Shown one piece after another: positions 46,861 through 60,523 of a stretch of 64,000 nucleotides of DNA. The notes beneath the pieces are model-generated. The model made no database searches. It saw nothing but the letters and a program-made list of their open reading frames with translations, and had not been told where the DNA came from. The stretch is from the NCBI RefSeq assembly GCF_040807025.1, contig NC_090942.1:130267247-130331246 (forward strand). Reading direction: 5' to 3'. The translations under genes were made by a program, and so were the position numbers. The DNA comes from Struthio camelus. Lineage: Eukaryota > Chordata > Aves > Struthioniformes > Struthionidae. How positions within the stretch are numbered: position 1 is the first letter of the stretch; each line of letters starts with the position of its first letter.

Positions 46861-49498
46861 GTAAGTGAAGCTGGTATTTGTATTACTTGAAGAGATGCTT
46901 CCAGGGAACACCTTGAACATTCCCAGAAATGACACAACTCAGTAAGTGACTGCTGTTATCAGCCCGCTCCATAACAGTGCCTTAGAGATCAATTCTCTTG
47001 AGCTGCCAAGAAGGGATAAAAACAAGGTTATATGGAGATAGTCTGCAGCTAGCCATGGATATGAAATAATATCATTAGGACTAGGTCAAATCTTTAAAGG
47101 ATGTAGGGGATTCAACACAGCCAGGATCCCAAGGGAATGCACGGATGTGTAAAATATCAGATTCTTAAAGTGTCTCATCCACTGCCATCTGCAGTGAAGC
47201 AACACATATTCAACTTCCATGATTTTATTTTCCATTAAAACACTTACTTGATTATTTTTTAATCCTCTCTTTAAGATGAGAGTCCAGGGTCCACCTTGTC
47301 TCAGTATTGCCACACTTCTCAGACTGTGCAGCCCAGTAAGATTGAATCGATAAAGTAAAACAGCACTGAGGACCTTTCGAATACACTAAATACCTTTCAG
47401 AGGGAGAGGTTTACTAGAGACTTGCTCTGGCAGCCTCCCGTGGACTGAAAGCCAATTACCGGTTGGAGCAAATCAGGTACACCTTTGGGACACATCTCCT
47501 GCTTTAATTTCATCCAAAAGAACCCAGGTAGCAGGTTCTGACACCCCTTCCCACTGAGAACCAAAGTATAGTAGGTGGGGGTGACACACTTTAAAAGCTA
47601 ACTTTATGCTACCATTAAAAAGGTAATATGGACACCAGCAGGAGGAGCAGAACAAACCGTTTTGGTTTTGCTGCCTTGCTTGGTTTTGGGATCCATCACA
47701 CAGGGTGAATGCTGGTGTGGGTCACTTGTGGTCCTGGCTCTGCACCTTCCATGGGAGCAGGGGAGACGAGGACAGCTCCCTTGCAAGAAGTGGGGTGGCA
47801 TCTTTTGCTCTCTGTGAACTCCGAGGCACAGATCTGACCTCTTGTCTGATTATCTTGAAAGGATCCCAAGGTACTTAGAAAAGAGAGGTTATAAGTCACT
47901 GACATCTTTCTTTATCCAGTGGAGGTGATGAGTATACTCTACGCAAATAAATTTGACCTAAAGCTTTAATGGGAGTATAATATTCTTTCTTGTTATCTTT
48001 GATTGCTGCACATCACTGCTGTGCAATGTTATGCTTACTGCATTTCTTATCAAGTGCAAAACAAATTTTACTAATGTCGCTTTTAAATGTGGAGAGTACT
48101 TTAGGGCCTTTCTGGGGAAATGCAGTTGGGCCAGATTTTGATGCCTTAATTGAGTGATGCATGACTTGACTGATGAATGTAGATCTCTTGCTATTTTTGT
48201 TTTTTATTGATGCTATTTTTTACTATACATTTGCTCTACAACATGCTGTCACATTCTGAAATAATTATTTAGTAGAAAGCTTAAAATACACCTGCTGAAA
48301 ATATTGTGAATACATAGTTGGGACTAAGCACTATAAGTGTTCCTACAGGAACCCAAAGATTACCCTTAAGACCATATTTTCTTCCAGATTGCAAACCTGT
48401 CCCAGGCCTGGTTAGAAAGTAACGCTGAAAGCAGAATACCAGCATGCCACCTCCATTTCTCCCTACCCTCCACCCCCTCCCCCCCAATTCAAGCAAATGC
48501 TTTCTGTCAAAACATATGCTCATGCAAGATTAGTCATGAAATTGGATGATCTTGGCAGAGGATCCTTACAGCATATTGGTTTGGGCAGAGGCAGTGTGAG
48601 ATGCCTGAGGCTGAGGAAAGCTTGAGAAAACCTGGTGTGCGGCCCTGGGAAAGTCTGAAGAAGTTTTGGGTCACAACACTGACTAAGAGATAAAGCAGGG
48701 GACGGGGGAACTGCTTCTACTTATGAGTCCTCGCTGCTTTAGTAAAACAGGTTTGGTATGGAACTGAATAACAAATGCCATATTGGTTTTGTATTTTGCC
48801 CCTTTTTACTGGAATAACGTGAATTGTCACAGGGCACTTAGTTCAAAAGGACCGTTCTGTTGTCAACATAATGGTGAACTGTAACTTGAGTTAAATTTAC
48901 CAGTTATCTATCAGAACTATAAAACTCACATGACAAGGATTAAGTTTATGCCCCTTTATGCTATTCTGATCTAATCGTAAGCAGTTCTAAGTGGTTGGAC
49001 CTTTGTGCTTGGGCCTTTATGGTTTTTGCTTTTAATTTTGTTTATATTATTTGGGGAGTAGTAGAGAAAAATTATATATGCATTTGCGTTGTACTAGGAT
49101 CAGTTGTCTAAATAGTCAAAGTCATAGATTTCTGAGCTTAGGAGTGATACTTTTCTTACATTGCAGGGCTTCCTAGTAAAGATAGCAAAACATTTTGTTG
49201 AAATGATGTGGGGAGCAGGGAAGAGAGGGAGCAAATATCTTTTTTCAGATTTTGATTCTAAGACTCTTCTGGGTAAACCTATAAACCATACCATTTAATA
49301 GAAAAACCTTATGATTTACACATGGCACTCATTTGTCATTTTGATTAAGGTGAAGTTGTCATACTGTTTTAGTTTGCAATTTTCATCTGCCTTCATTGGA
49401 ATAGATTCTACTACAGATACCAACACAAAACATACCTGCATATACATCTGAAATCAATTTATACAATTTATAATGTATTAGGCAATCCAATGCTATTA

Positions 49499-49541
49499 AT
49501 ATATGTGTGTATTTGTATATTTTATAAATATATATATATGT
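49499..49541. repeat. TA/TG-rich microsatellite
   Basis: ATATATGTGTGTATTTGTAT followed by a TATATATATATATG run. Simple sequence. Confidence 0.85.
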
Positions 49542-50945
49542 AACTACTAAACAATAAGCTTTTTATTTGATACATTATAATTAGCGTCACTTTGCGGAAA
49601 ATATCCTAAAATTACACTGCAGTAATACTTAGTTTTTACCTTCCTCTTATGGAAGATCACATTATTAACATGAAAGAGAGCCTAATATCTCTATTTCAGA
49701 GTAGCAGTATTAACAATAATACTACATGAAAATATTGTTTATATTAGTAATGATAAGAAACTACTGGTTACAACTTTGTATTGCCCAGTTAAATGTATGC
49801 TACCTAAACTGTTCTCCAAAAATCCCTGATAAGTCAACAAATTCTATGATTACTTTTCCATATAAATTGTCATTCTCTGCTCATCTTCCCAGTAGCTTAT
49901 AATACCATTGTGCTTTCCAGTACTGCATTAAGTAATACTTATACAGGTCTCCCACGCACTGCTTATATTTTCATCATCCAGTTTCTCATGTTTCCTTGGA
50001 GTATGCAGAGAATGTCTTGTTTTGGTATGTGGGTCGTCTTCAGTGTATTTGGTGCTATATATTTATGTTGGAGAATGTCACAAATCTTTACTTACCGCTT
50101 CTTTGATTTTACAGTTTTTAGTTCCTGTAAGAATTAATTTCACCCTACCTTAAGATTAACTCTGGCATATTAGTTAATAATAGAAATTCAGCTGTGCCAG
50201 TTAAAGGTTATTTAAACAGATTATTCAACCTGGACCTTTAGGTGTACCCTAGACCCAGATATATTTAAAGATCATCTAGTGGGAAAAGACACACTAATTA
50301 ATGGGCAGATAGTTGGGAAAGGCTTGGTATATTCATATTCTTGTAATTTCCTAATGCACCCATGGTCAAGTTTGTCATTGGAAAGTGATAACGGAATACA
50401 CATATAAAGCTGGTTATGAATGCCAGAATAGAAAGGTGTTTTGTAGCCACACCAGCCTCTGGTATTAGCAAGAAATCTGGTGTGGTTTTTCCATTACAGA
50501 CACAATTGACCAAGTGTGGCATGTATTTTCAAACAAAAAAGACTGAGCTGTCACTGAGGCTTATTCAAAATGTTTGTCCTTGGGCTATCTCTATCTTCTT
50601 TCTTGTGTACAGGCTCAGCAGCCTGGTTTTCTTTCAGGAACTGATCTTGTAAAGAAACAGGTGCTTTTAATAATAGTGGGATGGCTTTATGTGGTGAGGC
50701 ACAGATGTCTGATAGCCACCAGATATTCATTTTAATCCTTTCCTTTTGTCTGACTAGGATCACATAATGGCATCATGAAGTTCTTCTCCTCTCCAGAAGA
50801 AGTACTTTTATACATTATACAGTAAACCTAGTGCTGGAGGTACAGCTTGCTGTGACTGCTGTTTGTGTGTTTTCCTATAGAAAGGCCTTAAAACATTCTG
50901 ATATCTTATGTCTGGATTTTCTTTTTTCTCTCTCCGATAACACAG

Positions 50946-51020
50946 GGTGAACTTGAAACATCATTTTTAAATGCTGCAGAAATGCCCAACAGCATAAAAA
51001 AAATCTGCTGCTCTTCGTGA
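50946..51020 (+). other. Candidate terminal exon segment
   Basis: A pyrimidine-rich tract and ATAACACAG end at 50945. The following frame encodes 24 codons, with LETSFLNAAEMPNSIKK, before a stop at 51018-51020. No donor of quality follows. It reads coding-like but is short and unrecognised. Confidence 0.15.
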
Positions 51021-51062
51021 ATAGGAAGAGATTATCGATATCGTTACTTTTGTTTTCTACAG

Positions 51063-51200
51063 CTCAAACTGAATCCAGACTGCTCTCAGCCCAAAACAAT
51101 CAGATGAACTTATTGTTGACCTTACGAATGCACACACTAGTATTATTTTACTTTAGAACTGTCATTTGATATTGTTTTGGCTAGAATTGATGCATTCAGG
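51063..51200 (+). other. Candidate 138-nt exon with strong splice sites
   Basis: TTACTTTTGTTTTCTACAG ends at 51062, one of the best acceptors in the window, and TTCAGG|GTAAGT at 51195-51206 is a strong donor. One frame is open from the third base for 34 codons, including TESRLLSAQNNQMNLLLTL, then stops. This fits a noncoding RNA exon or an exon that would bring a premature stop. No family is recognised. Confidence 0.28.
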
Positions 51201-52444
51201 GTAAGTCGTACAACTATCGCTGGGTATTTGAAAAACTAATGGCTAGGACTCTTTCTCTGCATGAACTTGTAGTGTTCATGGGTGTCTTTGACAATTAGAA
51301 GACTAAGCAGCGTGCTTCAACCTATTCCTTGTAAAGTGGCCGGCACTTTTTGATGCCTGAGCTCTGGGACGTCAGATGGTCTATTGATGGGAGGCTACAG
51401 TTGAAATGTGCTCCTGCTGTTTGGTTCAGGCTCCTTAAAGGCTGGATGGAGGCTTTTCCATAAAGCAATTTGCGAGTTCCTCACAGCTCTGCTGCTCGTG
51501 GTAGGCATTTAGGGTTCACGGAAGGGGTCTCCTTCTGACTGCTTGGGGAAGGGTTTTGGAACTTCTCCGGATGCTGATGGGAAGGTGCGCTCCTCATACA
51601 GCCATGCCATAGGCTTGAGAGAACTTGCTTCACCCTTCTTATAACCTGGTTTTCCTCTCTCTCTTCCTTACTTGCGCTTTCATTCTTCATTTCGTACTGA
51701 AAGCCAAGGAGAGCTCTGTGGGTAATGAGAAGAAAGAAGCTGTCTGTAGGCTAGCTGATCAGGCTGTTCAGTACTGATGTTCATCTGTACTAATGGCTTA
51801 CTTTAGAAATGCTAAAATGTTTTACTTCAGCCTTCTGTAAATACATTTTTCTACTTTTGGTTTGAAATGGTATAGTCCATTTACCTTTTAGAAACTAATT
51901 TTAAAGGGTCATACAATTCCGAAACAAATAATTTCTTTAGTTTTTAGTTAATTGAAATATTTTGATGAGTAAATATTTTTCAAAGAGTTTAAATTTTTCT
52001 CTTAATTTGAAAAAATTGAAAATGTCTGTTATGACTGGCTTTGAATTATATTTTAAATTATTTGCACAGTTGTTTCATTTCCCAGTTTGGTTTCCACTTA
52101 AAAAAAAAATCAAGTAATTTCTTTTTTTAGTATATATGACTTTAAAGCTAATCACTTGGTCTTCTGAGTGGGAATTATAATTTAATTATTCTTTTAATTT
52201 TTTTTAATTTACAGTCTGTATTTACATCACAGTTCTTTAGAGGTGTTATAGCATTGAATCAGAATAAGTAAAACTCTCTCTTCTGATCTGTCAGCCTGGG
52301 TGAGAAGAATAATGCACCAGCTTTCTAAATAGGCTTTCATTTCACCCATTCCTGCGTAGCTCAGAATCCATCATAAACCTAACGCTCATTTAAATTCCTT
52401 ACAATGCAAAAAAGTATTTCCTCCTCTGTGAGTTATGAAGAGAG

Positions 52445-52509
52445 GTTATATATATACATACATACACACATACATACATATATATATATATATTTATATA
52501 TATATATAT
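52445..52509. repeat. TA / CATA / CACA microsatellite
   Basis: A 65-bp run of TATATA, CATACATACACACA and long TATATATA blocks, interrupted once by TTTA. Confidence 0.95.
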
Positions 52510-52982
52510 CAACACCGTTTTTTTTTCATTTGAGGAATTTCAGCTCTTCTCCTCCTCTGAGGATTAAAAATCACATCTCAAGGCAGGCTATTAAGTATCA
52601 TCTATCTATCTCTGGGATTTGCAGGCACAAGAAAAATGGTGGGTAAACCTGATCAGGGAAGCAACTACAGAAGAGGAGACTGAAATGCTATGTTAGTTCC
52701 GCTGTGCTGAAAGTTAAGACACTGCTGTGTTTTTCACTTGAACTTGAATACATTGTAATTCACTATATGAATCATAACATCTAGTATATTTTTTTATGAT
52801 AAACTGGGAAGGAGGGAAATGCATGACATTGTGCTTTCATAACCTGTAAATTGTTTCTCTCTTTTGCAACTGGTTTAAAGTAGAAGACGGGAAGTCAGGC
52901 TTCTCTAGGTTAGCAGGGTTTTGTTGGCGCAGCAGATCTAATAACAGAAGAATAGAAGTAGTCCAAACAAGCATTTCCTGTT

Positions 52983-53007
52983 AAGTACTTCTTGTCAAGA
53001 AGTACTT
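52983..53007. repeat. 25-bp near-perfect palindrome
   Basis: AAGTACTTCTTG and CAAGAAGTACTT are reverse complements around a single T at 52995. This gives a 12-bp stem with a one-base centre. Confidence 0.93.
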
Positions 53008-55404
53008 GGTGGTCTGAACAGCGTTTGTACCTAACGGATCGGTTTCTAAAGTTTAGTACAGGGGAATGGAGGAATGATAAATGCAGTGGAAGATAATGAA
53101 GAAAGATAAATTAGGATTTCTTTTTTTGTCAGTGAAGTCCCAGAAGTCTATCAAAATTAATTAAATATTAATCTCCATTCTTTGTTATATGCCTGAAAAT
53201 AAAACATAGCAATGGAACACTTCTGTCTTCTGCTGCATAGTCCTTGGAAGGAGGGATGATGCAAAACAAAAGACTGTGTACAAAAATCTACACAGTCATA
53301 CTGACAGCTGAGATTCACAGTTGACTCAGACATTGAAAGATTTTTTATTTTTGTTTTACATACTAAAGAATGGACACAGTCTATGAAGCAAGTAGTATTC
53401 AAAGTGAAGTATTTTATAAACTTCTACATTATTAAGGTGCATGTACAATTATTAACTCCCCATACTACAATGAATTCTTAGTTTTGCTGCATACCATCAG
53501 TGCTATCGAGTATTGTGCCTGTGTACCCAGTACCTTTATGAACTCAATAGTCACTCCCTTCTGGATACATAAAATAACAGACAGCTCTTGATATTGCAGA
53601 ATAACAAACATGGGGCTTTCCACATACAACAGTAGCAGTACCGTCCTCATTGTGTTTTAGCCATATCAACATAAGGGGTATAATTTCATTATGATTTTGC
53701 TATACAGCTGTTTAGAGCCATAGAGAATGAGCTAAAAAGACTAGCCTCTAGGTGAGAAATGAGGCTTAGTGATCCGTTTGACATGAGGATTTGGAGATGC
53801 TGTCAAAGTCTGAATACTGCTGAGTTATTCGTACTAACCAGTCCTGCTCTGTGTTTCTTGTTGATGGTACAATGCAAGTTCAACATGAATCGATGAGAAT
53901 AGAAGATATTATGAGTCTCTCCATCTTCTGCTCAATCAGCAGACACTTTGGGATCACAGCTTTTTTTCAGATTGCTTTGCATCTGCAATCTGATGCCTGC
54001 AGTGACTACACGAAGATCAAGATATAACTGCAGGCACTGCGGCAGCCTGACTCTTGGTCTGGTCTGACATGCCCACTCCTATGTGAGGCACCTATCAGAG
54101 CAGGCTCTGGCTCTAAGATCTGCCATGCCTCCCTGGTTTTAGGTTGTGTGGGTATCCCCAAAATGAGGCATGGAGGGAGAGAGAGGCAACAGCAAGGACA
54201 TCCAAAAGTGGGACTAGGTATGGCTTAGACAAAGACAGTGTGAAATCCTTCCGCTTTGGTAGCTTTCAGCAGCTCCAACCTGCATTGGCCGACAAACCAG
54301 CAGAGTGACAAAGGAATATGCTCTGGGCAACAGCATCAGACTTTGCTTTTCTTGGAAGACTCCAGGTCACCAAGCAGCTTCTGAGGGACCTGAAAATGGT
54401 GTTGCCCACTTGCTGGGGACCACTATTGCACAGCTGCAGAAAAGGAAACGTTACAAGGAAGTGTGATTTCTTCCTTTCCAATTTATTGAAAAACTGAGGG
54501 ATAATTTGGTTTCAAGTAAACTATATCCTGAAAAAGTGAAGCTTGGATCTCCTTTGAAAGAGAGTTAGAAAAAGACTTTTCCCATTTGATGTTTACCTCC
54601 CAGTCCACTGCCTGATTATTCCTCTTGGCTTCTTTCAGAAACTATAATCAATAGCATCAGGCCTCAGTATAAGTCTTGAAATAAAGGTCTTGCTGGAAAG
54701 CATAAGGAGAACTGCTTAAGTAGCCACAAGAACTGACTTTTCTTTCCTTTTCTCTCTTTTTCTTTCTTTCACAGATATACAGCAGGGCATGGAAAGCAAA
54801 TGAATAATTAAATTGCATGGCTGTTGTTTGAACTTCTGCTTGTTAGTATGTTTGTTCGTTGGCTGAGTTCATTAGACCACAAGCTTAATATTGTCTAGAT
54901 TGGAATCAGAAGTAGGCATGACACCTCTTAGAGTTAACAAAAAATTTCATATCCGTTCTTTTAATAATTCACAATCAGTGGTGGTTATCTTCTAACACAT
55001 ACTTCGTTTTGACATATGTCAGCCTGGGTGTTTTTAATTATGTTTATTTTACTATGATTATTTTGGAATAGATTAGGTTTCAGACTTATTACACTGACTA
55101 ATAACTTGTATAAATATATTCATTTAATACTATTGCACTTTTGCAGTGCTGATCTTTCTTAATACTAGATGAAATTCATTATAATGAAGAATTTTAATGT
55201 TTGTGCCACAGTCCCTGACAATCACTGGTGTATTCAAACTGTTGATAGGCCAGCTTGGGGTTTGGTGGTTTAGAGGTAGAACGGATGTTTCCAATTCTAA
55301 GTCATCAGTAGTATATAGGATTGCTGAGATCACCTTTTTGTGTTGACTAATATTGTCTAACTTGTTTCATTGTAGTCCCACTCTGCTTGAATCCATCTGT
55401 TATC

Positions 55405-55525
55405 TCTTCTAAACCCTTTAGGAAAGGGGCTGTCTTTTTGTTCCCGTTGCATAGTGGTTTGTTGCAATGAGGTCCTGACCTCTGGAAAGGTCTCTGAAGT
55501 GCTTCAGTAAGACAGATGAATAAGA
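55405..55525 (+). repeat. Old L2/MIR-type tail relic
   Basis: CTAAACCCTTTAGGAAAGGG, GCTGTCTTTTTGTTC, GCAATGAGGTCCTGACC and GTGCTTCAGTAAGACAGATG follow in order the amniote L2/MIR-like tail pattern (TGTAAGCTCTTTGGGGCAGG, GACTGTCTTTTTGTTC, CAATGGGGTCCTG, GCTAC-GTAATACAAATAA). The order and spacing make this likely despite divergence. Confidence 0.6.
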
Positions 55526-58500
55526 ACATTGCTAGCACCCACTCTGCACTGAACGCAGAGAGTAGGCGTGCATCTCTTACTGTTTGTCTTTGTCTCCTTG
55601 GACAGAAAAGGACCCCAAATATACTGGGTACACCGTGCGTGCTGTAGATAGCCACTGCACAAAGCCTTCGAATTCCCTCTTTTTGCCCACATAGTGAGGC
55701 AGCAACAGGTAGCGATACTGTTCTTCAGCCTGTGAACAGTGAATGAGAAACAGGGAGAGAAAGAGCAAGGGACCAGGCATGGGAGAAATGCTTTGTTCTA
55801 TAATTAGTTACTCTAAAAGTACCTGGTCAATCCTTTCCACTTGCTCCTGTCACTGTACAATCTGCCTTTTCTCTTCTGTTTCTGAATAGAAGTTTTCCAT
55901 TCTGACCTTCAGTCTTGCACTGCTGCTTGGTCCTGGATATCTATCTACTGAGCTGGATGAAACATGCACACAAGCCATCCACAGTTGCAGACAGGCCCAG
56001 AAGCAAAGCTCCTTGTGAGTCACATTTGAGTCTGTCAGAGTCTCACTGTTATGCAAAATCCTTTTCCCAGCCTGGCCTCCATTTTATACGAATTTAGCTG
56101 AAGGCAGAGAAGTGCCTAGGATGCTAACCCCTCTGCTACACTGTGCTATAGGAGTATCTCATAATGCAAGGCAGCAGTGAGATTTACCTTAATTAGGTAT
56201 GACCATTCAGACCCATTAATACTTAATGGGACTCAAAGCACCAACTAGCCTTATCCAGGATGTGCAATGGTACTCCGGAGCATTATAAACTGCTTTAAGT
56301 CCTGGATTTCTCAGAGATCAGCAGTCTTTCTGCAGGCCGCCATAACAATTGAAATCGACTGAGGCTCACCCTAATGGCTTCCTAATCAAATTGGGAAAGA
56401 CTGTTTTCAAGGAAGGCAGATCATTGTCAAAAATACTGCCAAAAACAGTTGGCCCTCTGGTTAGTCAGTAAATCTCCTCTGTTTTATGGCAAAGAAGTGG
56501 TGAATTGACTCGTGTGAAAAATCTTATCATAACTGGACTAGAAAGATTTAATCTTTTATTTTTGTATATAAAATATATTTGGTCTTCTACTCAATCTGCT
56601 TTATAAAAATGTATGCTTTCACTTTACATCTCAGGAGCCTTTGGTTAAGTGTATCTTCACCTCACTTTGAATTAAGAAAAATAAATCTCTTCTGATTATA
56701 CTGAGCTTCTGAAGCTGAGATTATATTGCTACTTGAAAAACGCTATTTTCTATAGAAAAACTCAAGAGGATTATTAGATCTTGAAGTCAGTTAATAAATC
56801 AAAAAATGTTAGGCTTCTGCTCCTGTTTTGGTTGCTTTCTCCAGCCAGTGAGTTTGCTCTTCCTCGGCATTGCGGTCTTGTCCTTCAGCTACTTCCATCA
56901 CTGCCGTAAGATAGTTTTTTGGCTTTCCTGTCCTCGTGTCTCTCTTGAACTACTGCGCTATGGGACCAATGGAACTGTCACAGGATTGAGGGATGTATAC
57001 CATTGCTGGAATGGCAATCCAGCCAGTCTTCTAAGCCTGTTGTTGCTTTCATAGACACAACAAAGAGGAAAATGAGAGACAAGGACCTCTGTTGGTATAC
57101 TGCAGCAATTTTTTATCCCTTTTTTTCTAGTTCCTTCATACATGAAGGATTTAATCCATACTTACAGATGTTGAATTTGTGAATGTTCAATAAGGGATCA
57201 TGCAATCTTAGAAATATAAAAAGTCATCATATTAAGATATCATAGATGCTTTTATCTCACAAAATATCATGTATAGTAACTAAACAGACCTCCAGGGTTC
57301 TTCAGTCTTCCCATCAACTCTTGAGCAAAAATGGAGAACAGATGTTTGTGCAACAATGCAACTAAGTGCAAAGTTGTGGTTCATCGTGCTTCGTCTTTTG
57401 AACAGCTTGCTTTTGAACTTAATCCGTCCTAGCAGCCAGAGCTGCTGCATGCTGCTGAATTGAAAGACAATAGGAAAGTAGAAGCAAAGTCAGTGGGGTC
57501 CATCCCCTGCAGGGCAAGGCTGAATAGTTTGAAGTGGTACTCTATCACGTCCCTGACTCTCATGTGATAGCTAATGAGGATAACTAAACAGGTTAGCAAC
57601 TGTGAAGTCTGTTTGAGGTACCCAAACCTGGTGGACTGTGGGACCCAAGAGATTCCTCCCTTTTAGCACCAGACAGATGAGAGGTCGCTCTCTTCATGCC
57701 CGATCCCAGCTCCAGCAAGCACTAAGCCTGCTCCCAGTACTCAGAAAGAAAAGAACCCTTTTACAGCTCTTCTCTGTCCTGCTCGCCTGCTAGTCCCACT
57801 GGAAGTTACTTAGTGCTTCATATGTGTGTACATAATGTGGGTCTCTGTGGCAACTGGTCCCAAACCCTCAAGTCTCTCCCCACAGATGCCAGCACCCATA
57901 CCTTTTTTCCTACTCACTAGCTAAGCCATCTTCAAGTTCCCTAGCAGTTTGCACCCACGTGGGCTCAGAATAAGGAGCATACTAGCATAAAATACAGTCA
58001 GAAGTAGGATTTAATAACATGGGAGAGACCATAGCAACCAAGTATAGAGCTTAGACAAGCCTACTGACCAGCTGCCTGTGTGTATGTGATTGAACGCTTT
58101 TATCATCTCTCCTTTCCTTTTCTCCTATGCTTCTTCTTCCCCAGCCTGCCGCGTTGTCTCCCTTTATTCTTCTCTGTCCCCTACCCAAAACATCCCGTAA
58201 GTACAGTATGACCCCCAAAATTTTTCTGCTCCATCCCAAAATTCTCTTCCCCCTACATCTCATAATAAATCCTGTACTTCTTTAGGCAGCAATCTCCCTT
58301 AGCCTGCATGGTATCCCAGAGGGAGATTTTCTTTTGCTCAGTTATCTTGGTGGGTTTCACATCACAGACAATGGCCTAATCATTCCCTGTGTGTGAAAAT
58401 TCAGTGTTTTCTCCTCTTTACTGATTAGATCACTTGGGTTACTCCAGCTGTCATTGCTCTTTTGCTGACTAGCAATTTGCTTAACCTCTAAACAGATAAC

Positions 58501-58856
58501 CCAACGGAGTCAGCCTCCAGCTATGGAGGATTTTCTCTGTCTCTGAATATTCCATAGAATAATTTACCCAAGTGACTATAAAAATAATGGAATTGAAAGA
58601 AAAGGACCCAGATGAGGAACAAAGTCACACACTCTTGACACAGTTGAACAAAGAGCTGGGCATACTGTGTCTATACATTAAGGAACACATGTAGACGGAG
58701 AGTATCTGCTTCAAAGATGTCCTAATAAATTAGATATATTGAAAATACTTCAATTTTAGGGAATTAGACATGAGATTTGGAATGGGCGTGTCTTATCATT
58801 ACATAAGCCAGTGTGATTAGCAAAGGAAAATCATTCTCAGACACTCAGAAAAGACT

Positions 58857-58908
58857 TGACATAATTTTTCCCTCGTCCATGACATAATTTTTCCCTCGTC
58901 CATGACAT
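58857..58908. repeat. Perfect 23-bp tandem repeat, 2.3 copies
   Basis: The unit starting TGACATAATTTTTCCCTCGT at 58857 recurs exactly at 58880, and its first six bases recur at 58903. No mismatch occurs in the 52 bp. Confidence 0.97.
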
Positions 58909-59660
58909 GGAGTCAGGGAAACATGGATAGCTAAACGATCTTGAAAACAAATACAACTTCAGGTGTTGAACAAAAGTCGTACTTGGAGCTGGTCAGAGTA
59001 AACTGCAGAAAGATTGCAGTCCCCAAACACTGATTTTTGAGAGAGGAAGATTCTACACCTGAGAAAGGCGGGAACACACCTTGTTGAAGTTTAGGAAGAA
59101 CAGCCCAGTCAAATGTGTAGTAAGTTCCCAAACCATAACCATAACAGCACAATGTTCTGTTTTCAACATTATTTATATTACAGTTTTCAAATATGATTTT
59201 TGGATAGCATGAGGAAGAAAGATAGATATGAAGCTGGGAAGTCAGTGGCTAGGCAAAAGGGCTTATATCCACAGACGTATGCACAGACTGAAAGTATGCC
59301 TGTATTCTTGGATGTCTCATTTCTAACAAATTGTTGTTCACTGTTGGCTTTTATTTTTATTACTGAATTGTAGAGCTGTTAAACTCCTGGCTGTTGCAGA
59401 AGTTTAAGCACCTATGAATTTGCACAATTTGTAATGGAATTTGTTATATATAGGGAGTTTGCATACATAGAGGCAGAAGTTTATTTATAGAGACCCATAA
59501 TAATGCACTGTAGGTTACTGAAGTATGCAGGATGAACAACTGTAATAACGACACAATAAATTTATAAATTGCTGTTAGGGAGTAAAGCCTGGGGAGGCTG
59601 GCTGCAAAGGTACAAGCATTTTCCTGTAATAGGTCTATAGTCATGTAAGTCAGACTATTT

Positions 59661-59698
59661 TCCTCTTCTCCCTCTCTCTCTCTCTCTTTTTTTTTTTA
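59661..59698. repeat. Polypyrimidine CT/T tract
   Basis: TCCTCTTCTCC, then a (CT)n run, then about 12 Ts. Simple sequence. Confidence 0.92.
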
Positions 59699-60523
59699 AT
59701 CAGTGAGCAATATCAGTTCACATAGGCTTGATATTTTTTCTGTAACATTCCTTTTGCTTGTGCGACAAATTTGAAAAATTTTGTGTGTGTGTACATACAT
59801 AAACATACAGTTTTATCTACCACTTTTTTGGAGAAGTCTAAAAAGGGGGATTTTAGTTCTTTTTGTTGCACTTTAAGAGAATTGAACCTGAGACTTGAAA
59901 TGAGTGCCACTTGTATTGTCACTACACAGACTCCCCTGTTTATAAAATGTGATTGTCAGAACCCAAGAAACACTTGCGCTTCCCCTTGATGCTGTAAATC
60001 ATGTAAATTGAATCAAGGAAATACTGGATTTCTGTATGTGTCTTATGAACATGAATTACTGGCAATAGAAAGCTCAGCACTTTGCAAGCATCTCATCCGT
60101 GCACTTATCCTTCCCATACACACCAAGCCCCTCATAACTCCTTTGTTTTTCTTTCTTTTTCTTCTCATTCTCAGATCAGTTCCTGTTGTCTCTTCTGCGT
60201 GCAGTTTGCATTACTGTCTCTTCCAGCCCACACTGTGCCAGCTCAGCCTTCCTCGAAGGTGCCCCTTCAGAGGGTAGCTGCCTATTCGGCTGCCCACAGG
60301 GCTTGTTGGGGTGGATGGAGGTGGCGATGTTAATAGTTCTGTGTTTGGGAAGTATATGCAAGGCCACGATCAGTCCATGCATCCAGCACCAGAAACTGCT
60401 GTAAGAATCAAGTATTACACAGTAGCCTGCTACACATTAAGGCTTCCCAGGGGACTGCACTGGCAAGCATGTGAACTGCACCCTGAAGGGTCAACTGAGA
60501 AAGTCTTTAAACTGCGTAGCGTG

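Larger units (their letters stand above)
40481..49498. other. Unique AT-rich noncoding DNA with exon-like segments
   Basis: No recognised gene. Candidate exons at 41588-41648 and 46758-46860 are listed separately. About 40650-41040 is TAATTA-rich and resembles a conserved noncoding element. A T-rich run lies at 41668-41694 and a direct repeat at 45498-45524. Remaining open frames are short. Confidence 0.5.
49542..55404. other. Unique AT-rich noncoding DNA with exon-like segments and a microsatellite
   Basis: No recognised gene. Listed separately are candidate exons at 50946-51020 and 51063-51200, the CATA/TA microsatellite at 52445-52509 and a hairpin at 52983-53007. A 40-nt pyrimidine tract ending in TTTCACAG at 54774 is an isolated strong acceptor-like site with no clear exon behind it. 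Confidence 0.5.

Noticed and set aside
47086..47313. Minus-strand frame with CAA|GTAAGTG donor
   Set aside because: Upstream acceptor lacks a pyrimidine tract and no domain is recognised.
54730..54810. Terminal exon after the long pyrimidine tract ending TTTCACAG
   Set aside because: The following frames stop within about 11 codons and there is no donor or clear polyadenylation context.
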